DNA of 64,000 nt from Cycas panzhihuaensis. Its lineage: Eukaryota > Cycadophyta. Positions 45,221-56,010 of this stretch are shown piece after piece. Every line of letters starts with the position of its first letter. Positions within the stretch are counted from its first letter, which is position 1. Location: NCBI GenBank assembly GCA_023213395.1, contig CM041465.1:235421741-235485740 (forward strand), in the 5' to 3' direction. The notes below the pieces were generated by a model that saw only the letters and a program-made list of their open reading frames with translations, searched no databases and was not told where the DNA came from. A program made the position numbers and the translations under genes.

Positions 45221-48200
45221 TGGAATCACATATATGGGATGGTAACTACACTTGATGAAGATTGGGGCAATTAACATAAAATTTTGGAATAAAAGATACA
45301 ATCCTACAAGTGGAGGAAACACCCACACAGGGTGTTCATATGTTAGAACACAGGTTTGGGACCCACAAATGGTGTATAACTTCCTCAAGGTGGCTCAGCT
45401 TTTGTCTTGAAAGGCGAGATACATGTAAGGTATTTTGGATAACCCCAAAAGATGGAATCCTTCCACCCTTGGATGGCCAGAAGGGGGAAGGGTGGCCTAA
45501 CAAAGAAAAGAACTCATGAAGGAAAGTGATATGATATGTGTGAAATAGATGCAAAAAGAACTCCTTAGGCTGACCTACCTAAGGTAGGTCTATGAGAGAA
45601 AGAGGTGATAGCAAAAGGCCACTTGCCACTATATAAATGAAGGGGTCTAAATCCTGGCAAAGGCAACTAGAGTAGCGTGTGTGAATATGATGTGAAGGGT
45701 GTATATGAAGGGATAATAAAAGTTCTCTCATTCACTTTCAAAAAAGAGGGACATAAAACACACTCTCACTCTCTTTTGCTTTTAAATGAGAAAGAATGGA
45801 AAAAATATTCCAAACAAGCTCAAGCATGCATGCTAGAAAAATGTAAATCTAAGGGATGTTTTACATTTAGGTAGGAGAGGAAGGAGGTATAATTCCTACG
45901 ATATGCCCCTTCCTATAAAAGCAACATGCAACATGCATATGCAAGATGAATGTGTGAAAATTAGTTGATTACTCTTTTCCTTCTATGTTGTTTATTGTGC
46001 AAGATGATAGGCCTAATAATGACAAAAAGAAAAGAGCTATGAGAGGAGGGGAAGTACGTACCCAGAAAGTCACGTGGCTGAAGTAGGTATCTTGTCTGTA
46101 TGTTGTGCTTGCTCCCTTGCCCTTGTCCTGCACACCACTGTTATTGAGAAGTAGTGTTGAAGGGGCTTCCTTACCTTCCCTATACAAAAGAAAAGAAAGG
46201 AGAGCTAGAAAGAATAAAAGGAAATAAAGCAACTATACGAGGAAGTGGAATGAAAAGGAAAAAAGTTAAAGACTTACCTGGATCATAGTGTCTCTTCCTT
46301 TTTGTGAATGTTGCAGTGAAACCTACAAGCACAAAGGTTTCCTTCCCCTTCCTTAAAGGGGCTGCTAGAATACCAAGTAGATGCATATATATATATATAT
46401 ATGTGTGTGTGCGTGTATGTGTATGTGTGTGTGTGTGGAAGTAAAGTGCTAAAAAGTTGCAAGCAAGGTGCTGGAAACAACATAAAATATTTAACTGAAA
46501 GCTACTTCTAAACTCATCAACATAAGTCATAATAAGCAATGAATGCTAGTAATTAGCCTGGGAATGGCTAACCCTCTAACGTAAATACCTCCATTCTGCC
46601 TTTGAGAACAAGAGTAGTAGAGTTAGATAGCCTATATGACAACTAATGGTGAAAGGAATAAATGGTATGAAAACTGGAAATGTTGCCAGTGTTACCAAAG
46701 TTGTGGTATGTAGCATGTACAACACCAGATAAGGGAGCGGCCAAAAGAGGGATATGACACCACTAGGGGTTGAAATACCCTACTAATATGGGGCTCTCAA
46801 GGCCAGAAATAGTGCAGTAAGGGGCTGCATACACTGGTTCAAGCAATAGCCTCCTTTCTAGGGTCGTCCAGTGGTCCTAAGAAGACACAAGGAGGAGAGC
46901 GAAGGAGGAGAAGGGAGATTGCCCCTTAGGAAGCTAGCCTTGTTAGGTATGGAACCTGTTGAGTGCTTCCTTTACTCACACCTTGAAAGGCTCACCTCAC
47001 AGCCCTCTTGGAGAGACTGGAGAGAGAGCAGAAAGAAAATATAAATATTAAAGGAAAACCGCAGGGAAATACCTCCTGCATAAACTAGAAAACAATGAAA
47101 ATAAAAGAGGTATGAAGGAAAAACTTAGCTTTTAAAGAAGTTTTAAGGAGATGAAATAAGGAAAAACCATAAAGAGCTACCTACTGGGCTGAGTTTACAG
47201 TAAGCCTGCCTAAGAGTAGCTTAGGAGGAAGCTAGTCTGGGCGCTTGTAGGAGAATCCCTGCAAATCTAAAGAAGAAAATTTCTTGAACGCATATAGATG
47301 CAAGCTTTAAATGGTATTTCCACTTGGTGAAGCTCGTTGATAAGATTGACTCCACAAACCTAAGCTATGGAAGGTAGAGTCCAGGTAGGAAAGCATAAGA
47401 TCTTAGCAAATGAAGAGCATTCCCTGAAGGAGGTAACTTGTAGAGGTGGCAGAAGAGCAAGAGAAAGAGAGTTGTAGGAGCTTGTTAGAGAGTGTTAGAG
47501 TGAAGAAATGAGGAAATTTTGGGCTTTATGCTCAACCTTAGCCCTAATCAAGTGATTAGGGTTAGGCTAGGGCTCGGAGAGCGACTAATCCACATGGCAA
47601 TTTCATGAAAAATGTGAAAATTGCCACAGTGGATTAAAAAAATAAAGTTAGACAGTCACACCACGGTAAACTTCATGGTACTATGGCAAACTTTGTGGTA
47701 CCGCTAAATTGTAGAGGTGTGGGGCCAGAATACAACAAAAAGATAGAAAAAGGTCTTGGGTACCCTAGAAGAGGTTACCCTAGGCCTAGGAGAGGTTGGC
47801 CCTCCTATCCAGGTAGTTGAGGATAGTCCAAGTGGGCAAATGGGCTAGATCATATAGGGCATCAAAAGGTACAGCTCCCATGAAACCTATGGATGGACAC
47901 AAAATGCCAACAACTCCTAACAGAATACTAGGGGCTGCAATATGGAGAGAAAGGTGTGAGCGGATCACACAAGTTGGTTGATGCTTAAGGTGATGTGCAG
48001 GTGCAGCAGAGGATTGTAGAGCACCATAGGGATGCATGCCTCATGGAGAAGCATGTATCGTGGGTCGTCATAGGCTATGGACATGCAACATGATCAAGCA
48101 AGGTGCATAAAAATCATAAAGATGAGCCAATCAATCATGCAATGAATCAAGCAACACTTCAATCTACCTCCTAAAATGACTAAGAAGGGAGATGGAAGCA

Positions 48201-48256
48201 TACATGTGCTGACCTGGGTCAACCCATCCATACCAATTCCCAATAGCCAGGAAACA
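45221..48256 (-). mobile_element. 5' LTR of element B
   Basis: The 3036-base LTR is collinear with 36082-39055. The TATA box position reads CATAAAG on the minus strand (about 47523-47529), so the promoter may be damaged. A microsatellite expansion makes it longer than its partner. Confidence 0.9.
46385..46437. repeat. Compound (AT)n(GT)n microsatellite
   Basis: About nine AT units run into a GT-rich run with a few A and C interruptions. The partner LTR has only a short AT run (about 37222-37235). Confidence 0.85.
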
Positions 48257-48261
48257 CTTCC
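48257..48261. repeat. Right target-site duplication of element B (CTTCC)
   Basis: It follows the LTR end GAAACA and matches 36077-36081. Confidence 0.9.
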
Positions 48262-48434
48262 CATCTCGAATATACGTATGATCACCTAACTTCTTCTATC
48301 AGATCATTAAAGCATGCAATCAACACTAAGTTATATGTTAAAGGTTTCCCTTAAAGTCAACCCTCTCAAGAAATAAAAGTAATCCATCTTACTAAAGGAA
48401 GGAAGAAACAAGCTACTCCTCCAACTCTTCCTTC
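48262..48434 (+). pseudogene. gag: Gag of Tat element G, second part
   Basis: This short stretch between elements B and H continues the G gag, with a basic frame SLKHAINTKLYVKGFPLKST. No motif is diagnostic. The assignment rests on position, since removing B and H joins it to gag upstream and to the protease region downstream. Confidence 0.45.
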
Positions 48435-48439
48435 ATTCA
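48435..48439. repeat. Left target-site duplication of element H (ATTCA)
   Basis: It precedes the LTR start TGTTAGATGA and is repeated at 56006-56010. Confidence 0.9.
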
Positions 48440-48867
48440 TGTTAGATGATATAATACAAACTTTATGTTTCTTTTATGTCATTATTTAGTCACATGTTTA
48501 ATATATAATTTAAGTGATTATAATGTTTACACTTAGGTTTATTTTATTAATTTGTGGAAGGTCATTGAAATACAGAACTACATTCCAATGAACCTCCTTA
48601 GTATTTATTCATCTCCTAGATTCATGGAGTTGGTTCCAAGAATCTAGGAGGTCTATCCAAATGCCTATTTAAAGGTTGTTTTAGTTGATGGTGGTTTTAT
48701 AGCATGGTATTTATTTCTTATTAATACATTAGATTTTAGGAGGTGGTTTTTCTTCCCCAGAAGGGGTTTTCCACCTGTCAATAATGTGTACCTGTGCAGT
48801 GTTATTTCCTATTATTTCTTGTATAGGTTGATCCTGTTAATGCTGTACATATGCCTCTCCTCTCACA
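48440..48867 (+). mobile_element. 5' LTR of element H
   Basis: The 428-base LTR runs from TGTTAGATG to CTCTCACA. A TATTTAAA stretch at 48666-48673 is a possible TATA box. In the 3' LTR the same position reads TGTTTAAA. Confidence 0.95.
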
Positions 48868-48879
48868 TGGTATCAGAGC
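48868..48879 (+). promoter_or_regulatory. Initiator-tRNA-Met primer site of element H
   Basis: TGGTATCAGAGC directly follows the LTR. It is the classical site complementary to plant initiator tRNA-Met. Confidence 0.95.
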
Positions 48880-48959
48880 AAGGCATAGACGTGGTAAGGA
48901 CAGAGTTTGAGAAGAAAACAATGTAATCATTTGTATAACTAGTCAATCATCAGCTATTA

Positions 48960-49313
48960 CTTCAAGAAAATTGGTTCAAAACACTGAATTTCCAATACAA
49001 GCCAATACATTTTGGATTTATATGATGCCTTGAATACAAAATATGATAGCATTCAAAAGAGCTGCAAAGTGAGAACATTGTTGGGAGAATACACTCACTT
49101 GTAACTGAATTGGGCTCCATTCCTGCCAGTTGCATTTCACAGAGGAGTTCAAAGGCTATGTCATCATGCCCATTCTGGGCATAGCCTGCAATAAGTGCAC
49201 TCCATGATATAACATCTCTTTCAGACATTTTGCAAAACACTTAGCGTGCATCACTTACAGTCCTGCATGTGGCATACATAGCAACAAGGGTATTCCACAA
49301 AGGCTAATTGGAT
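48960..49313 (-). pseudogene. Captured PPR-protein gene fragment
   Basis: The minus strand reads LWNTLVAMYATCRTVSDAR, a TAA, VFCKMSERDVISWSALIAGY, AQNGHDDIAFELLCEMQL and AGMEPNSVTSECILPT. This is the repeat pattern of plant PPR proteins of the PLS class, which bind organellar RNA: 'Y..cg...dA..vF..m..rdv.sW..li.gyaqng...A..l..M...g..Pn..T'. One full repeat and parts of two more are visible. The piece lies inside element H, between its primer site and gag, in reverse orientation. It therefore looks like host sequence picked up by the element. It lacks both ends of the gene and has at least one stop. Confidence 0.8.
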
Positions 49314-49913
49314 ACTCTCTTGAATTTTGAGAAAATTTCTAGGGAGAAATTGGTTGCATTTATACTTCCTCTTCATTTGCTGCAGAAACACCATTGGAAG
49401 CCGAAGAAGTGTCTTCTGATGGCTCGAGTGAAATGGGATAGACTCCCTTAGATTCGAATAGCGAATCTGAATCCTCTCTGGACCAATTTGGCTTTGCAAT
49501 TATATAAGAAATATATAGATAGTAGTGAGACTGCTAGGACATCCCAAGGAATGGGCAAAAAGCTATGAACAGACAAGAACAAGATCACCTCAAAACTAAG
49601 AAATAGAGGATGCAGCTACACACTATTATCTACTGCTGTTGATGCTACTGTTATCACTCCTCTATTCACGCCAATACATTCACGGTGAGACAAAGAGAAG
49701 ACACTAGAAATATCCTGTTAGAACCATAGCAATCCAAGCATGCTGTTGCTAAATGATGATATCCAAAGATTGATAAGAGGTATTTCAAGCCCCCATTAAA
49801 GTAGCTCTCTCTCTCGACCACTGGCTGGTTCAACCAAAATCGCTTCCTTCATCGACGTCTCCATATCAACCTGCTCTGCAACCTGAGAAAGATACAACAG
49901 ACGTTGCCGCCAT
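49314..49913 (-). pseudogene. Possible 5' part of the captured gene
   Basis: On the minus strand an ATG at 49911-49913 opens MAATSVVSFSGCRAG before a stop. After non-coding sequence, a stretch at about 49365-49497 reads SREDSDSLFESKGVYPIS, then SEDTSSASNGVSAANEEEV, which looks like real acidic protein. It is preceded by an acceptor-like 'ataattgcaaag'. The frames do not join directly to the PPR repeats. If this is one gene, an intron was kept, which would mean capture from unspliced RNA or DNA. Confidence 0.35.
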
Positions 49914-50049
49914 TGAGGATGTCTAGGTAGGGTTTCGAATAACCCTTACCCCCCCTCGAACCCCAAATGTTTTTCAATTTTAATTTTATTTTTTCAAACC
50001 TAATACTCTATTGGGTCTATCCTACAAATTCTTTTTTTTAATTTCTTTT

Positions 50050-50330
50050 TTCAATTTAAATCAAATACACCCCCCACCTCTTTATCATGTTTTGATTTTA
50101 ATTTAAGCAACACCCCCCCCCCCCCCCCCCCTTTCCCTTATTATATTTTGATATAATCAAATTCCCCCCCCCCCCCCCCCCTTTCCCTTATTATATTTTG
50201 ATATAATCAAATTACCCCCCCTCCTCTTATTACATCTTAAGCTAATCAAACACCCTTCCCCAGCTTCCTTTATTTTATTTTGATACAATTAAACCCCTTT
50301 TTTTTTTTTTTGATTTACATTAAATTAAAC
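50050..50330. repeat. C-run/TTATTATATTTTGAT tandem repeats
   Basis: Units of about 50 bases consist of a C run followed by 'ttattatattttgatataat'. The copies at 50113-50163 and 50164-50213 are identical apart from the length of the C run (19 and 18). Flanking units are more diverged. Confidence 0.8.
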
Positions 50331-50904
50331 CTTAGGATATTTATCCTTTATTATTAATAACTCTTCTTTAATACCTTAATGTTAACATAAGTATCCACTT
50401 GTTACATTTTGATTTATAAAATTTAATTAAAATCCTCCCTTCTCCATTATATTCTAAGATTAAAATCAATTTCCCATCCCCTCTTAATCAAATTTTAAAT
50501 ATTAAAAAAATTAACCTTCCCCTTGCTTATTAACTTTGTTTTTTCTTTATCAAATACAAGATGTATCTTACTCTTTAAACACCAATTTAAAAATAATATA
50601 TATACATCTAGATATACTATTAACAAAGCTTATTTAATCGTGAAACATTTATCACCTTTCTCGGTCCTTTGACTAAGATTAAATGTAGTGTCTATTTTTT
50701 AATCATATTCCCCCCTCTCGCCTAATATAATACCTTATTATTTTGTCATATATAAGGTATATATATTAAATTTTTTTTATTACTCATTCAAAGAATACAT
50801 ATACATACATATGTATACCTTTAACAAAGTTTAAATTAACTAAAGAAAATTCATTTTTTTATTAACTTTTTGGCTAAAAACAAGTGAGTATCTATTTTTT
50901 TCAT
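50331..50904. other. AT-rich leader of element H
   Basis: No gene or repeat recognised. Confidence 0.5.
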
Positions 50905-51190
50905 TTGAAAGGGGATAGTTTCTTTCTATAAAAACGGGGATTATTTATTAAATAGGGAATGTTTATCAAAGGGGGACTACTTGCTTAAGAACATGTAACA
51001 TTTTTTTTTAAAAAGGACTTTTTTTTTAAGAACTATTTTAATCAAGGGGGGACTTTTCATTTGTTTAGAGTAAGGGTAACTAATTTGTTTATCAAAGGGG
51101 GACTATTTATTAAAGGGGGACTAATTTATCAAAGAGGACTATTTACCAAAGAGAATTATTTATCAAAAGGGACTACTTAAGGCAATGTTT
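50905..51190. repeat. Tandem 'TTTATCAAAGGGGGACTA' repeats
   Basis: About ten diverged copies of an 18-base unit, several nearly exact (for example 50966, 51089-51130). The core CAAAGGGGGA resembles a copia polypurine tract and recurs near the 3' end of H ('atcaaagggggattacc', 55513). Confidence 0.75.
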
Positions 51191-51487
51191 TTAAGAGATC
51201 ATTTGTTTATTCAGTCTGTTTACAAACATATGACTTTTTCTTTAAAAACAATTAATGCATACTAGAATACCTTCTTGAATTATATCTGTTAATATGATTA
51301 GTACTTTTTACCAAGTGATTATTTTTCCAATTACCTTCATAACTCTTCAATCTACAATCAAACCTCAACACTCCCAATATGGCATTAATGCCAGGGAAAA
51401 TCACATGAGTTCTAATTCCAGTATTAACCAGCTCAAACTATGTCGATTGGAGGAATTACATATCCCATCAGCTCAAACAGCAAAAGA

Positions 51488-52300
51488 TATGGTGATATGT
51501 GACAAGTGAATTTTAAAAACTAAAAGCAGATGCTACTGAGAGTCTTACGGTATATCTGATGAACTCAGATGTTGCCTTAGGCACCATATTAAACTCACTC
51601 TTACCAGAAATCAGTCAACAATTTTTTGAAAAAGATGACTTAGCCACTGTCTGGAAAACCTTACAAGAAAAATATGACAAGGTTGATACACATCAAGTGG
51701 TCGTCTAGAACAAAGAATTGTATAACCTTACTTTTGACGACTTTTCTAATGTTAAGGATTTTTTAACTAAAATTTGATCAATTAATAAAGATCTAGATAA
51801 CTGCATCAAATCTAAAACCAAATAAGGTGATGTTAAAAAAATAACTATGCATGTTAAAGACGATGATATACTCATACATCTTATAGTAAACAAACTACCT
51901 AAATACTTTAATCTCTACAAAACTGCCAGACAACAAGCTGGTAATCCACCTATAACATTCAATCAGTTGACAAATCAGCTAATTGAACATCAAACAATGT
52001 TAATTCAAACATGTGAATTAAAAGATCCTTCACAAGTTTTGTTTTCCAAAACTAAGCCACAATTTAAAAACAAACAACATAACAATTTTCATAGTAATCT
52101 AAAGTTTTAAAAACCTCATAGAGGTTCACCGTCTAATTCACAAAACAATATAAAATATTCTGGTCCAACTAAATACTAGAATATTCCTAATCAATTCTTT
52201 CATAATAAGAACAATGCAACTTCTTCTCAGAACACTAGTTGTACCTATTGTCATAAAAGAGGCCACACTATTGTCAATCATGACCCCAAAATTGTCAATC
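51488..52300 (+). pseudogene. gag: Gag of copia element H
   Basis: Frames on the plus strand give ALGTILNSLLPEISQQFFEK, LATVWKTLQEKYDKVDTHQ and NLTFDDFSNVKDFLTKI, the copia gag core (UBN2 type). The open stretch 51847-52110 has DDDILIHLIVNKLPKYFNLY and FNQLTNQLIEHQTML. A zinc-knuckle-like CTYCHKRGHTIVNH follows near 52240-52282. Its last Cys is replaced by His, so RNA binding may be impaired. Stops are TAG and TGA. Confidence 0.75.
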
Positions 52301-52770
52301 TCATAATCGTTCTTTAGCAGCAACAACTTTTGCATTTGTTGCTCCTTCAAATCAACCACCATAGTGGATCCTTGACTCTGGTGCATCCCATCACATGACT
52401 AGACAGTAGAAAAAATTAACCACTTATCAATCTGATACAAACTCTAAAGAAGAGATTTCTTTTAGAAGTGGTAATCAACTTAAAGTCAAAGGATCAGGTG
52501 ATGTTATTCTAAAAGATGGTTTAATCAAAGATGCTTTTTATGTACCTAGTTTATTACCAAACTTACTCTTAGTCTATTAAATCTATCAGAAAGACCTTGT
52601 CGTTGAATTCTAGAAAAATAAATTTATCATAAAGGAACCATCAAACAAATTCAGACATATTGCCTTAGGACCTGTTGATCATAACACAGGTCTCTATAGT
52701 CTAACTAGTCTTCAAAATAACAAAATAAATTTTTTTAGTGCCTTTATTACCAAATCTGACTTAGTCAGCA
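52301..52770 (+). pseudogene. Protease of copia element H
   Basis: The frame at 52364-52399 reads WILDSGASHHMTRQ with the catalytic DSGA intact. It is followed by a TAG, then KVKGSGDVILKDG, DAFYVPSLLPNLLLV and KFIIKEPSNKFRHIA, typical for the body of copia protease. A frameshift separates it from gag. Confidence 0.8.
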
Positions 52771-53720
52771 AACTTTGGCATGTATGATTTGGCCATACAA
52801 GTTATGGCAAACTGCAATATTTAAAAAAACATGAAATAGTTCATGGTTTACCACCCTTGAACACTGTTTATGGTGTTTGTGAAGCCTGTATGATAGGCAA
52901 ACAATACATGCATCCATTTCCAAATAAAACTCAATTTAGAGTAACTACTCCACTTGAACTTGTCCACTCTGACATATGTGGACCCTTTCATGTGACGTCA
53001 TACTTCAGTTCTCGTTATTTCGTTATATTTATAGATGATTATTCAAGAAAATGTTGGGTTTACATGCTCAAAACATGTAGCTAAGTATTTGATATTTTTG
53101 TTGAATATAAAATGTTAGTAAAAAATCAATCAAATTCAAAAATCAAAATATTTCAATCTGATAATGCTAAGGAATATTTAAGTGGAAATTTTACTTATTT
53201 CTGTAAATCACATGGAATTTAGTTCCAACATTCTATTGCTTATACACCTCAATAAAACGATGTTATTGAATGCAAAAAATGTACCCTAGTTGAGATGACT
53301 CATTACATGTTACATGCAAAGAATCTAGATTTAAAATTATGGGCAGAAGTAATTAACTTTTATAATTATTTATTAAAGCATTTACCTAGTAAATGTCTAC
53401 AGAACGTTACTCCAAAACAAAACTGATCTAGAAGAAAACCATCTATCAATCATTTATAAATCTTTAACATTATTGTGTAGGGACACATCCCTCATGAAAA
53501 ATGTAAAAAATTAGACAAAAAAAATCAAAAATACATCTTTGTTGGATACAGCGAAGGGAGTAAAGCTTATAGACTCTTAGATCCAGTCCCGCATCAAATT
53601 TCTATTTTACGTGATACAATATTTAATGAAAAAGGATCTTCTTCAACATTTACTTATGTAGAACTTCATGTTAAAAATTTGTTAACCAACACTTATTTGG
53701 TTGACCCTTCTAATAATTAA
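52771..53720 (+). pseudogene. Integrase of copia element H
   Basis: The GAG-pre-integrase part (KLWHV, then FGHTSYGKLQYLKKHEI, CEACMIGKQYMHPFP) leads into the core. It has LELVHSDICGPFHV with the first Asp, YFVIFIDDYSRKCWVYMLK, KIFQSDNAKEYLSGNF with the second, and NDVIECKKCTLVEMTHYML with the Glu. All three catalytic acids remain. The end has KKNQKYIFVGYSEGSKAYRL (about 53520-53570). Stops are mostly TAG. Confidence 0.85.
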
Positions 53721-54030
53721 GCTGATTCAGAAGTTATAGAATCTTTATCAACTCAAGTCCAAAATTGGACTCTATCTGAACCCACTGAAACAGATCCTTC
53801 CCTTTAGGCTAGTTCATCAAATCAACCTACATCTTCAGATACAGTTACTCATAAGTAACTTGTTTGGGCAACAAAAATTCTTGTTGATGCTGGATCTGAT
53901 GTAGGTAATCCTACTGATACCAGACACACATGTGCATAAAAACTACATATAAATTTTATCTGAATAGCAAAAATAATGGATAATAATAATCCCAAAACAT
54001 TTAAATAAGCTAGCAACAATCCTGTATGGT
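53721..54030 (+). other. Integrase-RT linker of element H
   Basis: Ser/Thr-rich sequence such as LSEPTETDPSL and ASSSNQPTSSDTVTHK, with stops. It is the expected variable linker. Confidence 0.5.
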
Positions 54031-54800
54031 AGGATGATATGCAGACTAAATTTGATGCCTTAATTAAAAATTTAACCTGGGATCTTATTCCTCTCCCACC
54101 TGGGAAAAATGTCATTAATTATAAATGGGTCTATAGGACTAAATATAACTCAATAGGCACAGTTGAAAAATATAAAGCTTGCCTTGTTGCCAAAAGATTT
54201 TCTCAAATAAATGGCATTGATTATAATGAAACCTTTGCCCCTGTCACAAAGATGAACACAATCAAGACAATTATTACTCTTGCAGCCAAGTTTGGTTGGG
54301 AAATCCACCAAATGTATGTTAAGAGTGCTTTCTTGAATGGTGATATCAAAGAAGAGGTCTATATGTCACAACCATCTAGATTTATTAAAAATCCTAATTT
54401 AGTTTGTAAAGTTAAAAAATCTATTTACAGTCTAAAATAAGCTCCTCGAGCTTAATATACCAAAGTCGATGATTATTTAATTCGCATTAGATACACTAGA
54501 TGTATTAGTGATCCAAATCTTTATTTTAAATGTGAAAATGAAAATCTTACTATTCTAATCAACTATGTTGATAACATTATCATTACTGGATCATTAATTC
54601 ATAATATTCATCATCTAAAATCAACTTTAATGAACAAATTCGAAATGACCGATTTAGGTCTATTACATTACTTTCTTGGTTTACAAGTTTATTAAAATCA
54701 TTCAAATATAACAATATCTCAACCTAAGTATATTTTAGACTTAATTCAGTGGTTTAACATAGAAAATGCTAAACCTATTTCAAATCTATTACAATCAGGA
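54031..54800 (+). pseudogene. Reverse transcriptase of copia element H
   Basis: The open stretch 54039-54440 has FDALIKNLTWDLIPLPPGKN, NYKWVYRTKYNSIGTVEKYK, NETFAPVTKMNTIKTIITLA, and then GWEIHQMYVKSAFLNGDIKE. After TAG stops come ILINYVDNIIITGS and DLGLLHYFLGLQVY. The active site reads YVDN, so the second Asp of the usual YVDD is Asn, as it is in the RT of element A (FMDN). Confidence 0.85.
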
Positions 54801-55500
54801 GTTAAACTATCTACTGATTGTCCAACTCCATTATGTGATCCAACTCTATATAGACAACTGATTGGTAGTCTTATTTATCTAACTCACACCCGCCCTAATA
54901 TTTCTTATGTTGTTGCTTTATGTTCCCATTATATACAACCACACGAATCTCATTGGAAAGCTGCTAAATGTATCTTACATTATCTAAAGCATACTGTCTT
55001 TTATGGACTAACTTATAATTTTTGTAGCAAACCTTTATCTTTAACAGGTTATACTAATTTAGATTGGGTAGGTGATTCAAATGATCGTAAATCTACTTCA
55101 GGTTATGTATTTTTTATAGATTCCTCACCTATTACTTAGTCTAATAAGAAAATGTAGGCACTTGCGTTATCAATGACTGAAGCTGAATATCGAGCATTAG
55201 TTGAAGCAAGTAAAGAAGCATTATGGCTTAAATCACTACTAAATGAAATTGGTCTGCCTTTTAACTCTTCTATTGAAATTAAAGTTGATAATCAAGGTGT
55301 TATTACTATTGCTACTAATCCTATTGCACATTCTAGAATTAAACATATTGAATTACATCAACATTTTATTCGCAATTTAGTTATTGATAATCTTGTTTCT
55401 TTATCTTATTATCCAACAGATCTATAGATTGCTGACATACTTACAAAGTCTCTAACTAAAATTAAATTCTTGAACCTCAAAGATCTGTTACAGATAAAAG
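54801..55500 (+). pseudogene. RNase H of copia element H
   Basis: The blocks LYRQLIGSLIYLTHTRPNIS, GYTNLDWVGDSNDRKSTSGY and ALALSMTEAEYRALVEASKE are present. EALWLKSLLNEIGLPFN, ATNPIAHSRIKHIELHQHF and IADILTKSLTKIKF follow to the end of pol. The MTEAEY Glu and the DNQG Asp (about 55290) are present. The open part is 55173-55427. Confidence 0.85.
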
Positions 55501-55567
55501 AAGTCTCCATCAAAGGGGGATTACCGTGATGAAGCTCTTCTTTTCTCTCCAGTATAAAAGTTTATAT

Positions 55568-55577
55568 TAAAGGGAGA
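55568..55577 (+). promoter_or_regulatory. Polypurine tract of element H
   Basis: The last ten bases before the 3' LTR are AAAGGGAGA-like ('taaagggaga'). A second purine-rich run, CAAAGGGGGA, stands 55 bases upstream. Confidence 0.75.
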
Positions 55578-56005
55578 TGTTAGATGACATAATGTAAACT
55601 TTAAGTTTCTTTTATGTCATTATTTAGTCACATGTTTAATATGTAATTTAAGTGATTATAATGTTTACACTTAAGTTTATTTTATTAATTTGTGGAAGGT
55701 CGTTGAAATACAGAACTGCATTCTAATGAACCTCCTTAGTATTTATTCATATCGTAGATTCATGGAGTTGGTTCCAAGAATCTAGGAGGTCTGTCTAAAT
55801 GCCTGTTTAAAGGTTGTTTTAGTTGATGGTGGTTTTGTAGCATGGTATTTATTTCTTATTAATAAATTAGATTTTAGGAGGTGGTTTTTCTTCCCCAGAA
55901 GGGATTTTCCACCTATCAATAATGTGTACCTGTGTAGTGTTATTTCTAGTTATTTCTTGCATATGTAGATTATGTTAACACTGTACATGTGCCTCTCCTC
56001 TCACA
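55578..56005 (+). mobile_element. 3' LTR of element H
   Basis: It is 428 bases long, the same as the 5' LTR. About 30 differences are seen by eye. Confidence 0.95.
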
Positions 56006-56010
56006 ATTCA
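56006..56010. repeat. Right target-site duplication of element H (ATTCA)
   Basis: It follows CTCTCACA and matches 48435-48439. Confidence 0.9.

Larger units (their letters stand above)
36082..48256 (-). mobile_element. Element B: Tat gypsy lacking RT and integrase
   Basis: The element is 12.2 kb with two LTRs of about 3.0 kb, a primer site, gag, protease, the second RNase H and a polypurine tract on the minus strand, flanked by CTTCC. Compared with A, the stretch matching A 20265 to about 23600 (integrase, RNase H, RT) is absent between about 41235 and 41680. The antisense ORF (A 17222-19735) is also absent. It could move only with enzymes from another element, unless the losses followed insertion. 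LTRs differ by about 11% in a sample of 185 bases, which makes it old. Confidence 0.85.
48440..56005 (+). mobile_element. Element H: complete Ty1/copia retrotransposon
   Basis: The element is 7.6 kb with two 428-base LTRs (about 30 differences by eye, 93% identity), an initiator-Met primer site, and gag, protease, integrase, RT and RNase H in copia order on the plus strand. It has a purine tract and ATTCA on both sides. Between primer site and gag lie 2.6 kb of unusual leader: a PPR gene fragment in antisense orientation and two sets of short tandem repeats. All ORFs are broken, mostly by TAG. Confidence 0.95.
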
